64,000 nucleotides of DNA from Dryocosmus kuriphilus (taxonomy: Eukaryota > Arthropoda > Insecta > Hymenoptera > Cynipidae), in NCBI GenBank assembly GCA_038277395.1, contig CM076189.1, positions 80,217,421 through 80,281,420 of the forward strand, given 5' to 3'. Positions 1 to 10,437 of this stretch are shown in pieces. The position numbers and the translations under genes were made by a program. The number at the start of each line of letters is the position of its first letter. Position 1 is the first letter of the stretch. Below the pieces are notes generated by a model. That model ran no database searches. It was not told the DNA's origin and saw only the letters and a list, made by a program, of their open reading frames with translations.

Positions 1-1480
1 TGCTTACTTTTTAAGGCTAATGGGAGGAAAGAACCAAGATCGAACCTCAAAAATCAATTCTAACGTTTTATTGAGTAAATACTAGAATCTGCTAGAATTA
101 TATTTTTTTCGCAATGTAGCGGTACTTCTATTTTGGATAGAAGTGGGGTTACAAAGCGGTAAAATGACTAGTTTTGATACTTCTCCCATAAAATGAAAAG
201 TTCGAGAAGAAAGAAGGAATCAAAATTGGACACTTTTTCGCTGTGTATAAAATAGAACTATCGCTACACTGTGAAAGAATATCTAGTTCTAGTATTTATT
301 AACTGAAACAATAAAATTTAATTTTTAGGTTAGAGCTTGCTTGTGTCTGCCTTAATGAAAATTTTCTTTATAAGTTCTCTAATTAAAAATTTTATTGGCA
401 CATGACACAATACAATTCTCAAGAAAGTGAATTTTTGTCATCTCATATGGTGAGGTACTCAAAACCAATTTTTTATTTCTACTGAAATGCCATTACCAAT
501 ATCATCGAAATTAGTTATTTAAATGGATCAATTTATTAAGTAGTATTTTCAGTATTTTAAGTAATATTTTTCATTAATTAGCGATTATTCTTTATTATAT
601 TGTCTTCTTTAAGTATTTCCATTCCTCCTTTTGTCTACTAGATTATTATTTCATCTGACTTCGTTTAAAATAAGTTATTAATAATTTACTTTGGAACATA
701 GTAAATGCATACTAGAGTGTATGATCTTTCAAAAAGTTTAGAAGAAAATATTTTACAAGAGCTGCCAAACCGCGAACCAAGTGCTGTTTTCGCAGTCTTG
801 TAATGTATTTACAATATATTTAAATGTTAGGTTGTCTGTCATTCTAACCTCTAAATACATACCAAATAAAATGTTCAGATTTTTCATTGGATTTTAATTC
901 CGTAAATTCTATTTTAAATATTTGGCTTATTTTAATTATCTTCTTCTGACAAAATATGTTTCAAAATTTTTGTAACCAAATAAGTGACTACAAATGTCAA
1001 AAATCAATAAGCTATACAATTTTTAACATTTTGAAACCCAATTTTTCATAAGAAGTTAATTAAACTGAGCCAAACATTTCTAATAGAATTCACGCGATTA
1101 ATATAAAATGAAAAATGTAAATATTTTAATATAGATAATAGTAAGGGATATCAGCATAAATTCACATTCTTTAGAATTTTAGTGTGCCATTTTTAAATAA
1201 AATTCCAATTTAAAGAATTTATAATGAAAATCTCCGTTAAAGTAAAGCACGAATAAATTTTTGCATCGTTTTAGTTTGTTAACTACTTGAATAAGAGAAC
1301 TTATAAAAAAGATAAAAAAATTTCAAAGAAAACTTGATATTTAATCAGTTATTCGTTTCTCACCTCACAACTCTGGTATGAGCAAATTGTTCTTTTTTTG
1401 ATTTTGCAAATTAATAGTAAAGTATTAATAGTAACACTGATAAGACTCAATTAATTATTAAGGCTTTTCAGTATTTAAAA
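1..1480. other. AT-rich DNA without a recognisable gene
   Basis: No reading frame with family features was found on either strand. The stretch is AT-rich with scattered A and T runs and no clear tandem structure. It is the flank of the transposase relic that begins near 1545. Confidence 0.6.
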
Positions 1481-1481
1481 A

Positions 1482-1521
1482 AAAATCGATTCTCGGAGAT
1501 CGATTCAAGGGAATCGATTTT
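1482..1521. repeat. Short inverted repeat (11-bp arms)
   Basis: AAAATCGATTC at 1482-1492 is the exact reverse complement of GAATCGATTTT at 1511-1521, with an 18-nt loop that contains another ATCGATTC. It lies directly upstream of the transposase relic. No function is assigned. Confidence 0.6.
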
Positions 1522-1544
1522 CTTGTGTCCAATTAATCGATAAG

Positions 1545-2328
1545 ATGGATTCGAAACATTTCAAGAATAGATTCTTTTTTTTAAGAATCGTTCATCCCTA
1601 CAGCAGTGTGGATGCTGAACCAGCTTTTACAGATGAATGTTTCAGAACCTTGAAACAAATGTCGGATGATTCAAAAGAAAACGGGAAAGAATTAGTTTGC
1701 GCTCTAGTTATGGACGAGATGGGTATCAAAAAGGGTTGTCCAGGGGGTCGAGACGGTAGGTTTCGTGGCCATGTAGATTTTAGTTTAGGAAGTACCGGTA
1801 GCGATGATCTTCTCGAGGCAAAAAACGCATTGGTACTAATGTTAATCATGTTAGATCGTAATTGCAAGTTGCCCATCTATTACTTTTTGATTGATTCATT
1901 GAACGCAGAAACGAAAGAGAACCTGATAAAGGGAGCCTGAATTCGACTTCAGAAAGTGGGAGTGAGAACAACTTCCTTAACTTTAGATGGACCAGCTTAT
2001 CATTTTTTTGTGGTAGAAAAGTTGGGAGCATGAATACACGTGATAGAAAATAGAATAGGGAAAGTGAAAAGAATGAAAATAATGCACAAACTGAAACTGA
2101 TAATAGCGATAATTATTTTAATTTTAAAGTGAATTTTCCACATCCCTTATCAGGTGAGCCAGAAGCTAACGTCATTTTAGATCCGTTTCGCATGATAAAA
2201 AATATTACAAATTGCCTGGGGAGTATCTAATTCTTCTGGATGACGAAGGAAACAAAATCGAATGGCGTTTTCTACAAATGATGGCACTTTTGCAAGAAGG
2301 TGAAGGTTTGCGTCTTGGTAATCGATTG
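1545..2328 (+). pseudogene. P-element/THAP9-like transposase, fragment 1
   Basis: This is the first part of a P-element-superfamily (THAP9-like) transposase, a DDE/RNase H-fold enzyme that cuts and pastes DNA. Seen: the family signature SSVDAEPAFTDE near residues 20-31, then MDEM at 56-59 carrying the first candidate catalytic Asp, a KLPIYYFLIDSLN stretch, and LTLDGPA after an in-frame TGA at 1938-1940. Further downstream come stops and frame changes, then a piece matching the 'ILDP-H-M-K-IRN' region and a piece resembling LQ-EGLR-GN. No THAP zinc finger is visible, so the N-terminus is missing or too decayed to see. Coding continues in two further fragments after insertions at 2329 and 10438. 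Family assignment rests on recalled motifs. The gene is clearly dead. Confidence 0.75.
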
Positions 2329-3009
2329 CGTTACGTCGTAACTTAGCAGCCGAAACTATCGGTCATAATTCTTTCGATTTAACGCGGGAATTTTAAAATA
2401 AGTTTAGAGTATATATAAGAGTGAGAGAGAAAGGAGCGTGTGAGCCGAGCGATGGGGGTTGGTGTGACGGCCCTGCACGGGGAGTCGTGTTAGATCTTTG
2501 GTCCGAGCGACATCTCGGTACATGCGGTCTGAGTCAAAACTCAGTTCTTCGAACAAGTCTAAAAGACATTTTGGTCCACGCGGAGCTCCCGTGCGTCTTC
2601 ATCAGGTTCCTGGTGCATCATTCAGATCATCACGGTTCTTCATTTCAAATTATCCATCGGACGGTTAAACGCGAAGAGTGCGCGAGTGACACCAACGCCA
2701 CGCCTGTATGAAAGTGTTTGGTTAGTGTTGTGTATAGTGATTTTCTGTCAATTTCAATTTATTTTTCAATAAAAAGGTTTTTTTTATGCCGTAATAGGCT
2801 TTTTTTCCCCTCAAATTGGTGTTTTTCACTTAAAGACCTTAAGTTTTTCTTTTTCAGGTGTTAGCTTAAATGGGAGATTAATTCAGTGGGGAACAAGTAA
2901 TGATAAATTAAGGATAAAGTTCATTTTGTTAGGATTACAAAGTAAAATAAAACTGAGTTATCGAGCCACCTACGGCAACAAAATTGGGATTCACTTCTGG
3001 ATCAAAACA
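2329..3009 (+). repeat. BEL 5' LTR
   Basis: Direct repeat of 9560-10263. The 3' copy begins TG; this copy begins CG, a single transition. It ends in CA just before TGG of the primer-binding site. It contains TATATAA at 2412-2418 and AATAAA at 2768-2773. Open frames inside the LTR are not genes. Confidence 0.9.
2412..2418 (+). promoter_or_regulatory. LTR TATA box
   Basis: TATATAA lies about 84 bp into the LTR and is repeated at 9643-9649 in the 3' LTR. AATAAA follows about 350 bp downstream. This is the usual spacing of a U3 promoter and an R polyadenylation signal. Confidence 0.5.
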
Positions 3010-3027
3010 TGGTGCCTCCTGTGAGAT
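3010..3027 (+). promoter_or_regulatory. Candidate primer-binding site
   Basis: TGGTGCCTCC follows the LTR end directly, as expected for pairing with a tRNA 3' CCA end. The tRNA species was not identified. Confidence 0.45.
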
Positions 3028-3985
3028 TTTGAATTTCATTGCCTCAGATTTTGCAAAATAAAATCATAGTGTTCAACAAGTGAAAGCTGAAGCGTGTTGG
3101 TGTCACGCGAGTGCTCGGATCGTGTCGCGGTGCTGCGCGCTACAACATATCCCTCCGCCACTGCGCGTTGAAAGGACTGCTTTCGCAGCCATCGCTTCAT
3201 TTTTTCGTGTGATACGAGTCAAACTCTTGGAACCACGATTTTTCGCCAACTCTCGCAAGTCGCTCCCATCCAGGAACATCTCAGCGCTCAGAAGGTCATC
3301 GATCATCGCAAGAAAAAGATAAGTGTTTTAATTTCATGGAAATCGTATATGTTTCATAATTTGAATTGATTTATGCCAAAATATCACATGTAAATTTCGT
3401 ACCTTATAATCACGCCATTAGGCGATGCCGAGACACAAGTGCGGGGGTGTGTTCTCACGTGTTTTTAAGTATTGTAAAGTCGGTTATTTTACTTTCTTTT
3501 TGATTAAAATCTAGGGTAATTTCAAATTCTTTGTGCTTATTTTGAATGAAGAATTAAAATCAGTGTTCAGCTTTCTTGAAAACTTTTGTTTACGCATTTC
3601 TCAAATACCTTTTCGGGTCACTTTTTTTGCGTTGTGCTTTTCGTTTTCTGTCATTTTCTGATGTTAGAGCTTAAAATCAAAACCGGAAATACTACTGCAA
3701 TATTGCTAGAGCATTTCTAGATAAAGGTCAAAGGGCAATTTCTTTAAAATATGTTCGGATTCGTTTAATAGTTTTTTAATTTACGTAATCGCATTTTTTC
3801 GATAAACACAAAATTCAAATGTGTTCATAACTTGAAAGTTCTCCCAACAAAAACCAATTTTACATATATGAAAGTAGGGGTTTCTTCGTTTGCGTCGCCA
3901 ACACTCGAGACAACAAACGTTTTTTTTTATTTAAAAAAAAAAAAAAAAAAATTTTCTATTTGCGTCTTACTAAAACATTTCGACC

Positions 3986-5241
3986 ATGGCTTCAACAGAA
4001 AATAAGAAAAAACGCGTTGCGCACATCGTACAAAGGGGGCCTCTTTAGAAAAAGCTACCGCGAACCTACAAGCATATTTAGACAGTCCCACGTGTAACGT
4101 TAATAACGCGCGGTTACGATTGACCAGTATTGATGGGGTTTTCAAAGAATACGCAAGTTTAAATGACGAATTAGCAGTTTTAAAATCTGATCACCCTCGG
4201 CTTGCATCGTTTCCCGAAATAGAAATCAATTACTATAACATTGCGACATTAGTGACCGAAAAAAACAAAACGCGATCCTTCCGGCTAGTTCAACATCGAA
4301 TACAAGTAATATAACAATTTCCGAACGACAGGATCGTCCCAAACTACCAACGGTACAAATCCCTAAATTCAATGGAGAATATAAACAATGGGTAGCGTGG
4401 AAGCATGGCTTCGAGATTATCATACATTGTCGGTATGATTTAAGTAACTACGTCAAACACACGCAACTAATTAATTCATTATCGGGAACTGCCGCTAAGA
4501 AAATCGTCGCGTTCCCTCCCAGTGATGAAAATTATCCAAAGGCTTGGGAAGCTTTATGCGACGCGTTCGATCAAAAACGCATAATAGTGACCGAGCATTT
4601 GGACGCGAATTTAGAACTTCCGGTCGTGACTAGGGCTAACCCCGACGAGTTGTCACTTCTTATAGACGAAACAAAAAAACACGTTAGCATGCTCAAAGAA
4701 ATCAAGCTCGGGCTCGCTCCTCTCGACCCTTTCAGCGAGCAAATGGTATTACGAATTTTAGAAAAACGTCTCCCGCCGGGAATTTTAACAAAATGGCACG
4801 AGCGCCTGGACGGAAACGAGCTTCCGAGTTTGGATGAATTGTACAAATTCATTCAGTCAAACGTCTTCAGACTTAGGGCATTGGATAGGGTTGTCTCGAG
4901 TGGTCGCGGTGCGGCGGGGAAACGGGTGGGGGATCAGAGCAGACAACCTTTTTCCAAGGCAAGAAAGTTGGAAGGAAGGTCGTTTGTGACTGCAGCTCAT
5001 TTCTCGAATAATCCTATCTGTTGTAAGTGCGGTGAAAATCATCGTATCTACTAATGTCCAAGTTTCGAAAAACTCAAGCAGGCGGATCGTTGGCAGGTCA
5101 TTAAAGTTAATGGTCTTTGCAAGAATTGCTTGGGAAAACACAAACCCCCGTGTCCAAGTAAAGCTCGTTGCAAAAAATGCAACCGTGATCATAACACCAT
5201 CTTACACGTAGACAAGACCCCTTACTCGAAAATCGGAAAAC
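3986..5241 (+). pseudogene. BEL gag (DUF1759-type) with zinc knuckles
   Basis: Gag forms the intracellular particle of the retrotransposon. The likely start is the ATG at 3986 in the strong context ACCATGG. The reading frame changes near 4030-4045 and again near 4270-4340, then runs in one frame from about 4344 to a TAA at 5052-5054 and on to about 5241. The segment around 4350-4860 resembles the Gag domain of BEL elements (IPKFNGEYKQW followed by a helical region). The C-terminal part has Cys/His clusters: CCKCGENH at about 5020, then C-x2-C-x4-H and C-x2-C-x4-H patterns between 5119 and 5200, as in BEL nucleocapsids. The gene is broken by at least two frameshifts and one stop. Confidence 0.75.
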
Positions 5242-5246
5242 TCCCA

Positions 5247-5266
5247 GGGGGGGGGGGGGGGGGGGT

Positions 5267-5324
<58 letters not shown>
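5247..5324. repeat. Poly-G tract (19 G, T, 58 G)
   Basis: A 78-nt run of G with one T sits between the gag zinc knuckles and the pol frame. The aspartic-protease catalytic Asp-Ser/Thr-Gly expected in this part of a BEL element is not visible on either side. It may be a real homopolymer expansion, or a sequencing or gap-filling artefact that replaced sequence. Confidence 0.8.
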
Positions 5325-5325
<1 letters not shown>

Positions 5326-5358
5326 ATTAATGGTTTCAGGACCTTCTAAGCCACAAGC

Positions 5359-7533
5359 ATGACTAGCCAGTCACACTTACGCGTCGGGTATATTCCCTTC
5401 CGATTCCCAACTAATGACAACTGCTGTTTTGCAAATTCACTTAACCTAACTAAACACACTTGTTCAATTAATATCGGCGCTGTGAACGGATTGTGCACAG
5501 TGTCTAATCATTATATTAAAGCTACTTTTCAGTCAATGCATACTAGTTTTAAACGAGAACTTAATTTTTTGATCGTTCCGAAAATTGCTGATTTGGTCCT
5601 CAGTGAAACATTTCCTCGAAACTCTTTTGATATCCCGAAAAATCTACAACTAGCGGACCCGCAATTTCATGTTCCCAAATCGGTAGACATTTTGTTAGCA
5701 GCTGGCACTACCCTTTCAATGCTATCTATAGGTCAGATAAAATTACGTTATCAAAATTCCGAAATCATTCTCCAAAAAACAGTTTTAGGCTGGGTAGTTG
5801 CGGGAGGATCAGATTTTCTAAAATCCCCAAAGCAAGGAACGTGCAATCTGGTCAAGCTTGACAAACTAATTGAACGATTCTGGAGGATCGAAGATTTCGA
5901 CCATGAACCTGTCAAGTCACGTGATGAGATTGCTTGTGAACAACATTACGTTGATCACACCACTAGGGATTGGACGGGAAAATACACAGTACGACTCCCC
6001 TTCCGTGATAGTAAATCTCGACTCGGTGAATCACGCATTCAAGCGTTGAGAAGGTTTCATTCGCTCGAAAGAAAATTCGAATCAAATCCCCAACTTAAAT
6101 CAGAATATTATAGAGTACTTGAAGAGTACATTTCTCTAGGACACATGACCCTTTGTGACGAAACACAAGACGGGTGTTATCTTCCTCATCAGGCGGTGAT
6201 CAAAACTTCTAGTGAGACCACTAAGGTCCGAGTTGTGTTCGATTCTTCGGAAAAAACGTCCACAAATATTTCTCTAAATCAAGTCCTTTTAATCGGTCCC
6301 ACTATTCAAAATACTATCTTCGAACAAGTCCTTCGGTTTCGTGTGCATAAGATTGTGATAACAGCTGACATCACAAAGATGTACAGGCAGGTCTCAGTTC
6401 ATCCCGATGATAGAAAATTTCAAAAAATTTTATGGTACCATGATGGTAAAATTCGTGCTTATCAGCTTAATACAGTAACGTTCGGGACCGCCTGTGCACC
6501 TTCTCTCACGATTCGCACTTTACATCAACTCGTTCGTGACGAAGGTAAAGATTTTCCTCGCGCTAGTAGAATTCTTTTACGAGATTTTTACGTAGATGAC
6601 CTTGTGTCCGGGGCAAATTCCATCCCAGAAATTCTAAGCCTTCGAAACGAAATGATCGAGTTGTTAGCGCGCGGTGGATTCGCGATTAGGCAATGGGCTT
6701 CTAATCATCCATCAATTTTGAACGACATTGGCAAAATAATTGTTAATTTAGATTGCGTAGTAAAAGAAAATCCGATTCAAAAGACACTCGGTGTTAGCTG
6801 GGATTCACAAAGCGATGTCTTAAAGTATTCGTTACGCGAGGTAGATGCTCAGAGCACTTCTACAAAACGAAAGCTTTTGTCAGAGATTGCAAAGATTTTC
6901 GACCCACTAGGATTGCTAGGTCCGGTCGGTCTTTATGCCAAGGTTTTGATTCAAGATTGTTGGAAAGCTCAGATCAAATGCTATGAGTCCCTTCCTCAGG
7001 AGATTCATTCCAAGTGGAAGTCGTTTACTGAACAGCTCCCCATTTTGCAGGATTTTTCCGTTCCGCGAAAATTTTTAGGCGAAAATCCAGTAGAGATTGA
7101 ACTTCACGGTTTTTGTGACGCGTGCCTCCACGGATATGGAGCGAGTCTTTACGTCCGATCAATCGAGGATAACAATAAAGTCACGGTTAGTTTGATTTGT
7201 AGTAAATCTCGAGTAGCTCCGCTTACTGGTGTCAGTATTCCCAGATTGGAATTATGTGCCGCATCAATTCTCAAAAAACTTTATGTTGAGGCTAAGGCTC
7301 AGTTCGAAATCCCCATAAAAAGGGTCACATTCTGGTCGGATTCTACCATTGTTCTCTGTTGGTTAAACAAGGCCCCTCATCTTCTTAGAACTTTCGAGTC
7401 TAACCGAGTTTCAGATATCCAGTCTCTAGGAGATGAAGTCCATTGGAAACATATTAGATCCGAAGACAATCCCGCCGATTCTCTATCTAGGGCACAACTT
7501 CCTAATGATTTAAAGACCTTAAAAAATCCTTAA
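5359..7533 (+). pseudogene. BEL pol, N-terminal part: protease remnant, reverse transcriptase, RNase H
   Basis: This open frame of 724 codons encodes the replication enzymes of the BEL element. Residues 1-150 match the C-terminal half of a BEL retropepsin, ending in VLGWVVAGG, but the catalytic triad is absent. The reverse transcriptase spans about residues 215-460, with VRVVFDSS, the ADITKMYRQV Asp motif and the YVDD box at 411-414 (6589-6600). The A17-type RNase H-like part follows, with FCDA near 586, SIPRLELCAA, the WSDS Asp and a final EDNPADSLSR. The frame ends in TAA at 7531-7533, where a shift moves the continuation to another frame. The RT core itself looks intact. Loss of the protease loop and the downstream breaks make the gene non-functional. 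Confidence 0.85.
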
Positions 7534-7543
7534 AAACAAGATT

Positions 7544-9166
7544 TGGCTTTCGGGCCTGATGTGGCTTAGTAGGTCTGAAGGGGAATGGCCCATTTCAGTC
7601 GAGATTTACTCGGAAAGGCTCTCAGGTTTTAAAGAGGGTGTCTGTTTGTTGAACACATTTACTTGTAACTTCATTTGGTCTCGAGTTTCTTCATTCAAAC
7701 GTCTCACGAGACTAGTAGCTTATTTCATACGTTAGAAAAATCTAAAATCCGAAAGAAATCGACCACTTTTTTGTCAGGAACTGATTGACGCAGAACGTCG
7801 CTTGATAGCGATGATACAACGTGAAAGGTTTCGGGAGGAGATCAAGCTCCTCGCGACCGCTCGTGACGCGGTCCCCGGGGAGGTCACGGTTTCCTACCGC
7901 AAACCTACAAAGTTTGATGAGTTGAATCCTTTCTTAGACGAGCACGAGCTCATTCGTGTGGGTGGTCGATTGAAAAAATCACAATTGATCTACAATCAAA
8001 AGCACCCTCTCTTGCTACCTGCCAAGCATCCTATTACTGATCTTATCATTCGAGAATGTCATGAAGACAACAAACACGTTGGCATACAATCGACCCTTTA
8101 CGCGTTAAGAGAAAAATTCTGGATTTTAAACGGGAAAAACCAAATTAGAAAAATTGTTCACCACTGCGTCGAATGCATTCGACAAAGACCAAAATTGATG
8201 CAAGCTCAAATGCCTGTCTTGCCTGAAGTTAGGGTGACTGAAGCTCCTGCTTTCAGTCGCACCGGAGTAGATTTTTTTGGTCCCATTCTGATCAAAGAGA
8301 AAAAAGATCGCAATAGGAGCTTCCTTAAGACCTATGGTTGCGTCTTCGTTTGCATGGTTTCAAAGGCGGTACGTATCGAGCTTGCGACCGACCTCTCGAC
8401 AGAGGGATTTTTAGCTGCCTTTCGTCGCTTCATTAGCCGAAGAGGTGTTCCGGAACACATGTATTCGGACAACGGCGCAAACTTCGTAGGGGCTAACAAG
8501 GAGCTGCGTGATATTTACGAGCTTCACGACACAGCTGAATTCAAGCAAGCGATAGGATTTTTCGCGACCTCAAAGAGAATTGAATGGCATTTTAATCCCC
8601 CTCTTTCTCCACATTTCGGTGGTCTCTGGGAGGCAGCGGTGAAGAGTTTCAAACATCATTTAAAGCGCGTCTTGAAAGACCATAAGCTCACGTACGAACA
8701 AATTAACACACTATTGATCGAAATAGAAGCGATCCTGAATTCTCGGCCTTTGTATACTCTTTCCGCTGACCCTAATGATCCTTTGGCCATAACTCCGGCA
8801 CATTTACTCATTGGGCGACCGTTCAATTTCTTACCCGAAAACACTCTTGTTCCAGTGCCTGACAACAGACTTTCAACCTAAAAATTCATTACCAAGGCCT
8901 GTCAGGACTTTTGGAAAACTTGGTGTAAGGAATACCTAACCCAACTGCAGATTCGCCAAAAATGGCAAACTCAAACGGACGAACTAAAAATTGGCTCTGT
9001 AGTTATCCTGATGGAGGAAAACTCTGGTTGTGCACGCTGGCCTCTGGGTGTCGTCATCGAGTTGTTTCCTGGGAGCGACAACGTTGCGAGAGTGGCTTCC
9101 ATCAAGACTGCAACTGGCGTTTACAAAAGCAATATCACCCGACTGTGTCTCCTACCAACAGCATAG
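7544..9166 (+). pseudogene. BEL pol, C-terminal part: integrase and DUF5641-like tail
   Basis: Continuation of pol in the next frame. A first stretch reads through to a TAG near 7733, and an open run of 359 codons follows at 7802-8881. The H2C2 zinc module uses H87, H92, C122 and C125 of that run. The integrase core has D157 (TGVDFFGP), D223 (YSDNGANF) and E277 (LWEAAVK), a complete DDE triad. After an in-frame TAA at 8879-8881 the same frame continues to TAG at 9164-9166 and encodes the DUF5641-like C-terminal domain (FWKTW, SVVILMEEN, WPLGVVIELFPG). Integrase inserts the cDNA. With one frameshift and two stops it cannot be made as a single polyprotein. Confidence 0.85.
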
Positions 9167-9543
9167 TTTAAGTTCTCGTCTATAAGACTAAAAAGATAGA
9201 TTTGTTTAAAGCAAATTTTGTACATAATGTTTATTATTTCGTTCTGTTTTGTTCGTAATGTTAATTAATCTCATTTTACGCACTGTACATATTGTAAATA
9301 CGTTGATCTTTTAGGTTTATTCACAAATTTGAAAGGCATGTGTGTGTTGTGATAAATTCACCAAAGTATTAGAACAGTCCCTCCAAAGGAAACTGATTCT
9401 ACTTCGTTAATTTTTTGTTCACAGTTTATTATCTTTACGAGAATAGGGATTAGGAAATTTCTATTTTTGCTTCGCTCACCTTTCTTTTATTAGGTTATAT
9501 CTAACTCTGCTTCTTTCTTAGAATATTATTCAAATCATTCGCA

Positions 9544-9559
9544 GCTTAGGCCGGGAATA
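9544..9559 (+). promoter_or_regulatory. Candidate polypurine tract of BEL
   Basis: The G/A-rich AGGCCGGGAA lies immediately upstream of the 3' LTR, where plus-strand DNA synthesis is primed. Confidence 0.4.
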
Positions 9560-10263
9560 TGTTACGTCGTAACTTAGCAGCCGAAACTATCGGTCATAAT
9601 TCTTTCGACTTAACGCGGGAATCTTAAAATAAGTTTAGAGTATATATAAGAGTGAGAGAGAAAGGAGCGTGTGAGCTGAGCGATGGGGGTTGGTGTCACG
9701 GCCCTGCACGGGGAGTCGTGTTAGATCTTTGGTCCGAGCGACATCTCGGTACATGCGGTCTGAGTCGAAACTCAGTTCTTCGAACAAGTCTAAAAGACTT
9801 TTTGGTCCACGCGGAGCTCATGTGCGTCTTCGTCAGGTTCCTGGTGCATCATTCAAATCATCACGGTTCTTCATTTCAAATTATCCATCGGACGGTTAAA
9901 CGCGAAGAGTGCGCGAGTGACACCAACGCCAAGCCGGTATGAAAGTGTTTGGTTAGTGTTGCGTATAGTGATTTTCTGTCAATTTCAATTTATTTTTCAA
10001 TAAAAAGGCTTTTTTTTTTTTTTTTTTTTTTTATGCCGTAATAGGCTTTTTTTTTTTTTTCCCCTCAAATTGGTGTTTTTCAATTAAAGACCTTAAGTTT
10101 TTCTTTTTCAGGTGTTAGCTTAAATGGGAGATTAATTCAATGGGGAACAAGTAATGATAAATAAAGGATAAAGTTCATTTTGTTAGGATTACAAAGTAAA
10201 ATAAAACTGAGTTATCGAGCCTTCTACGGCAAGATAATTGGGATTCACTTCTGGATCAAATCA
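9560..10263 (+). repeat. BEL 3' LTR
   Basis: Copy of 2329-3009, beginning TG and ending CA. It is about 23 bp longer because two T tracts (9998-10060) are expanded. The GATTG target duplication follows directly. Confidence 0.9.
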
Positions 10264-10437
10264 GATTGCATTTGAGCCACATCGATATCGAAAAATGATC
10301 ATGAAAGTAGCTTTAGCTGCCCAAACTCTTAGCGCAAATGTTGCCGACCGTACAGAATTTTGTCGGAAGGTTCTGCGTCTACCAAATTTTGAAGGTTGCG
10401 AAGCGACCGTAAGGTTTTCGCGTTGCGTGGATTTTGT
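10264..10437 (+). pseudogene. P-element/THAP9-like transposase, fragment 2
   Basis: Continues fragment 1 across the BEL insertion. The translation contains MKVALAAQTLSANVAD, which matches the family's 'MKV-LAAQTLS-SVADA' block, followed by a Phe/Gly-rich 'F-G-EATV-F' block. One missing base near 10297 shifts the frame between the junction and this block. The fragment ends at the ORF1-LINE insertion; its last 14 bp are duplicated at 12315-12328. Confidence 0.75.

Larger units (their letters stand above)
2329..10263 (+). mobile_element. BEL/Pao LTR retrotransposon, full length, decayed
   Basis: A 7.9-kb element with LTRs at both ends, gag and pol in one orientation, and a 5-bp target duplication GATTG at 2324-2328 and 10264-10268. 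It sits inside the P-like transposase: the sequence left of the first GATTG joins in register with the sequence right of the second. Assignment to BEL/Pao comes from the retropepsin-like, A17-type RT/RNase H, H2C2-DDE integrase and DUF5641-like tail order. The two LTRs differ by about 23 substitutions counted by eye over roughly 680 bp, plus expanded T tracts in the 3' copy, so the insertion is not recent. Gag and pol have frameshifts and stops, so it is not autonomous. Confidence 0.9.

Noticed and set aside
2421..2711. 96-codon frame in the BEL LTR, repeated at 9652-9942
   Set aside because: It lies wholly inside the LTRs across promoter and R region and has no domain. Its duplication reflects the LTR pair.
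3080..3322. 80-codon frame in the BEL 5' leader
   Set aside because: No BEL protein is expected before gag and no domain is visible.
5130..5330. Poly-glycine protein at the end of BEL gag
   Set aside because: The glycines come from the poly-G tract. Only the Cys/His part upstream is gag.
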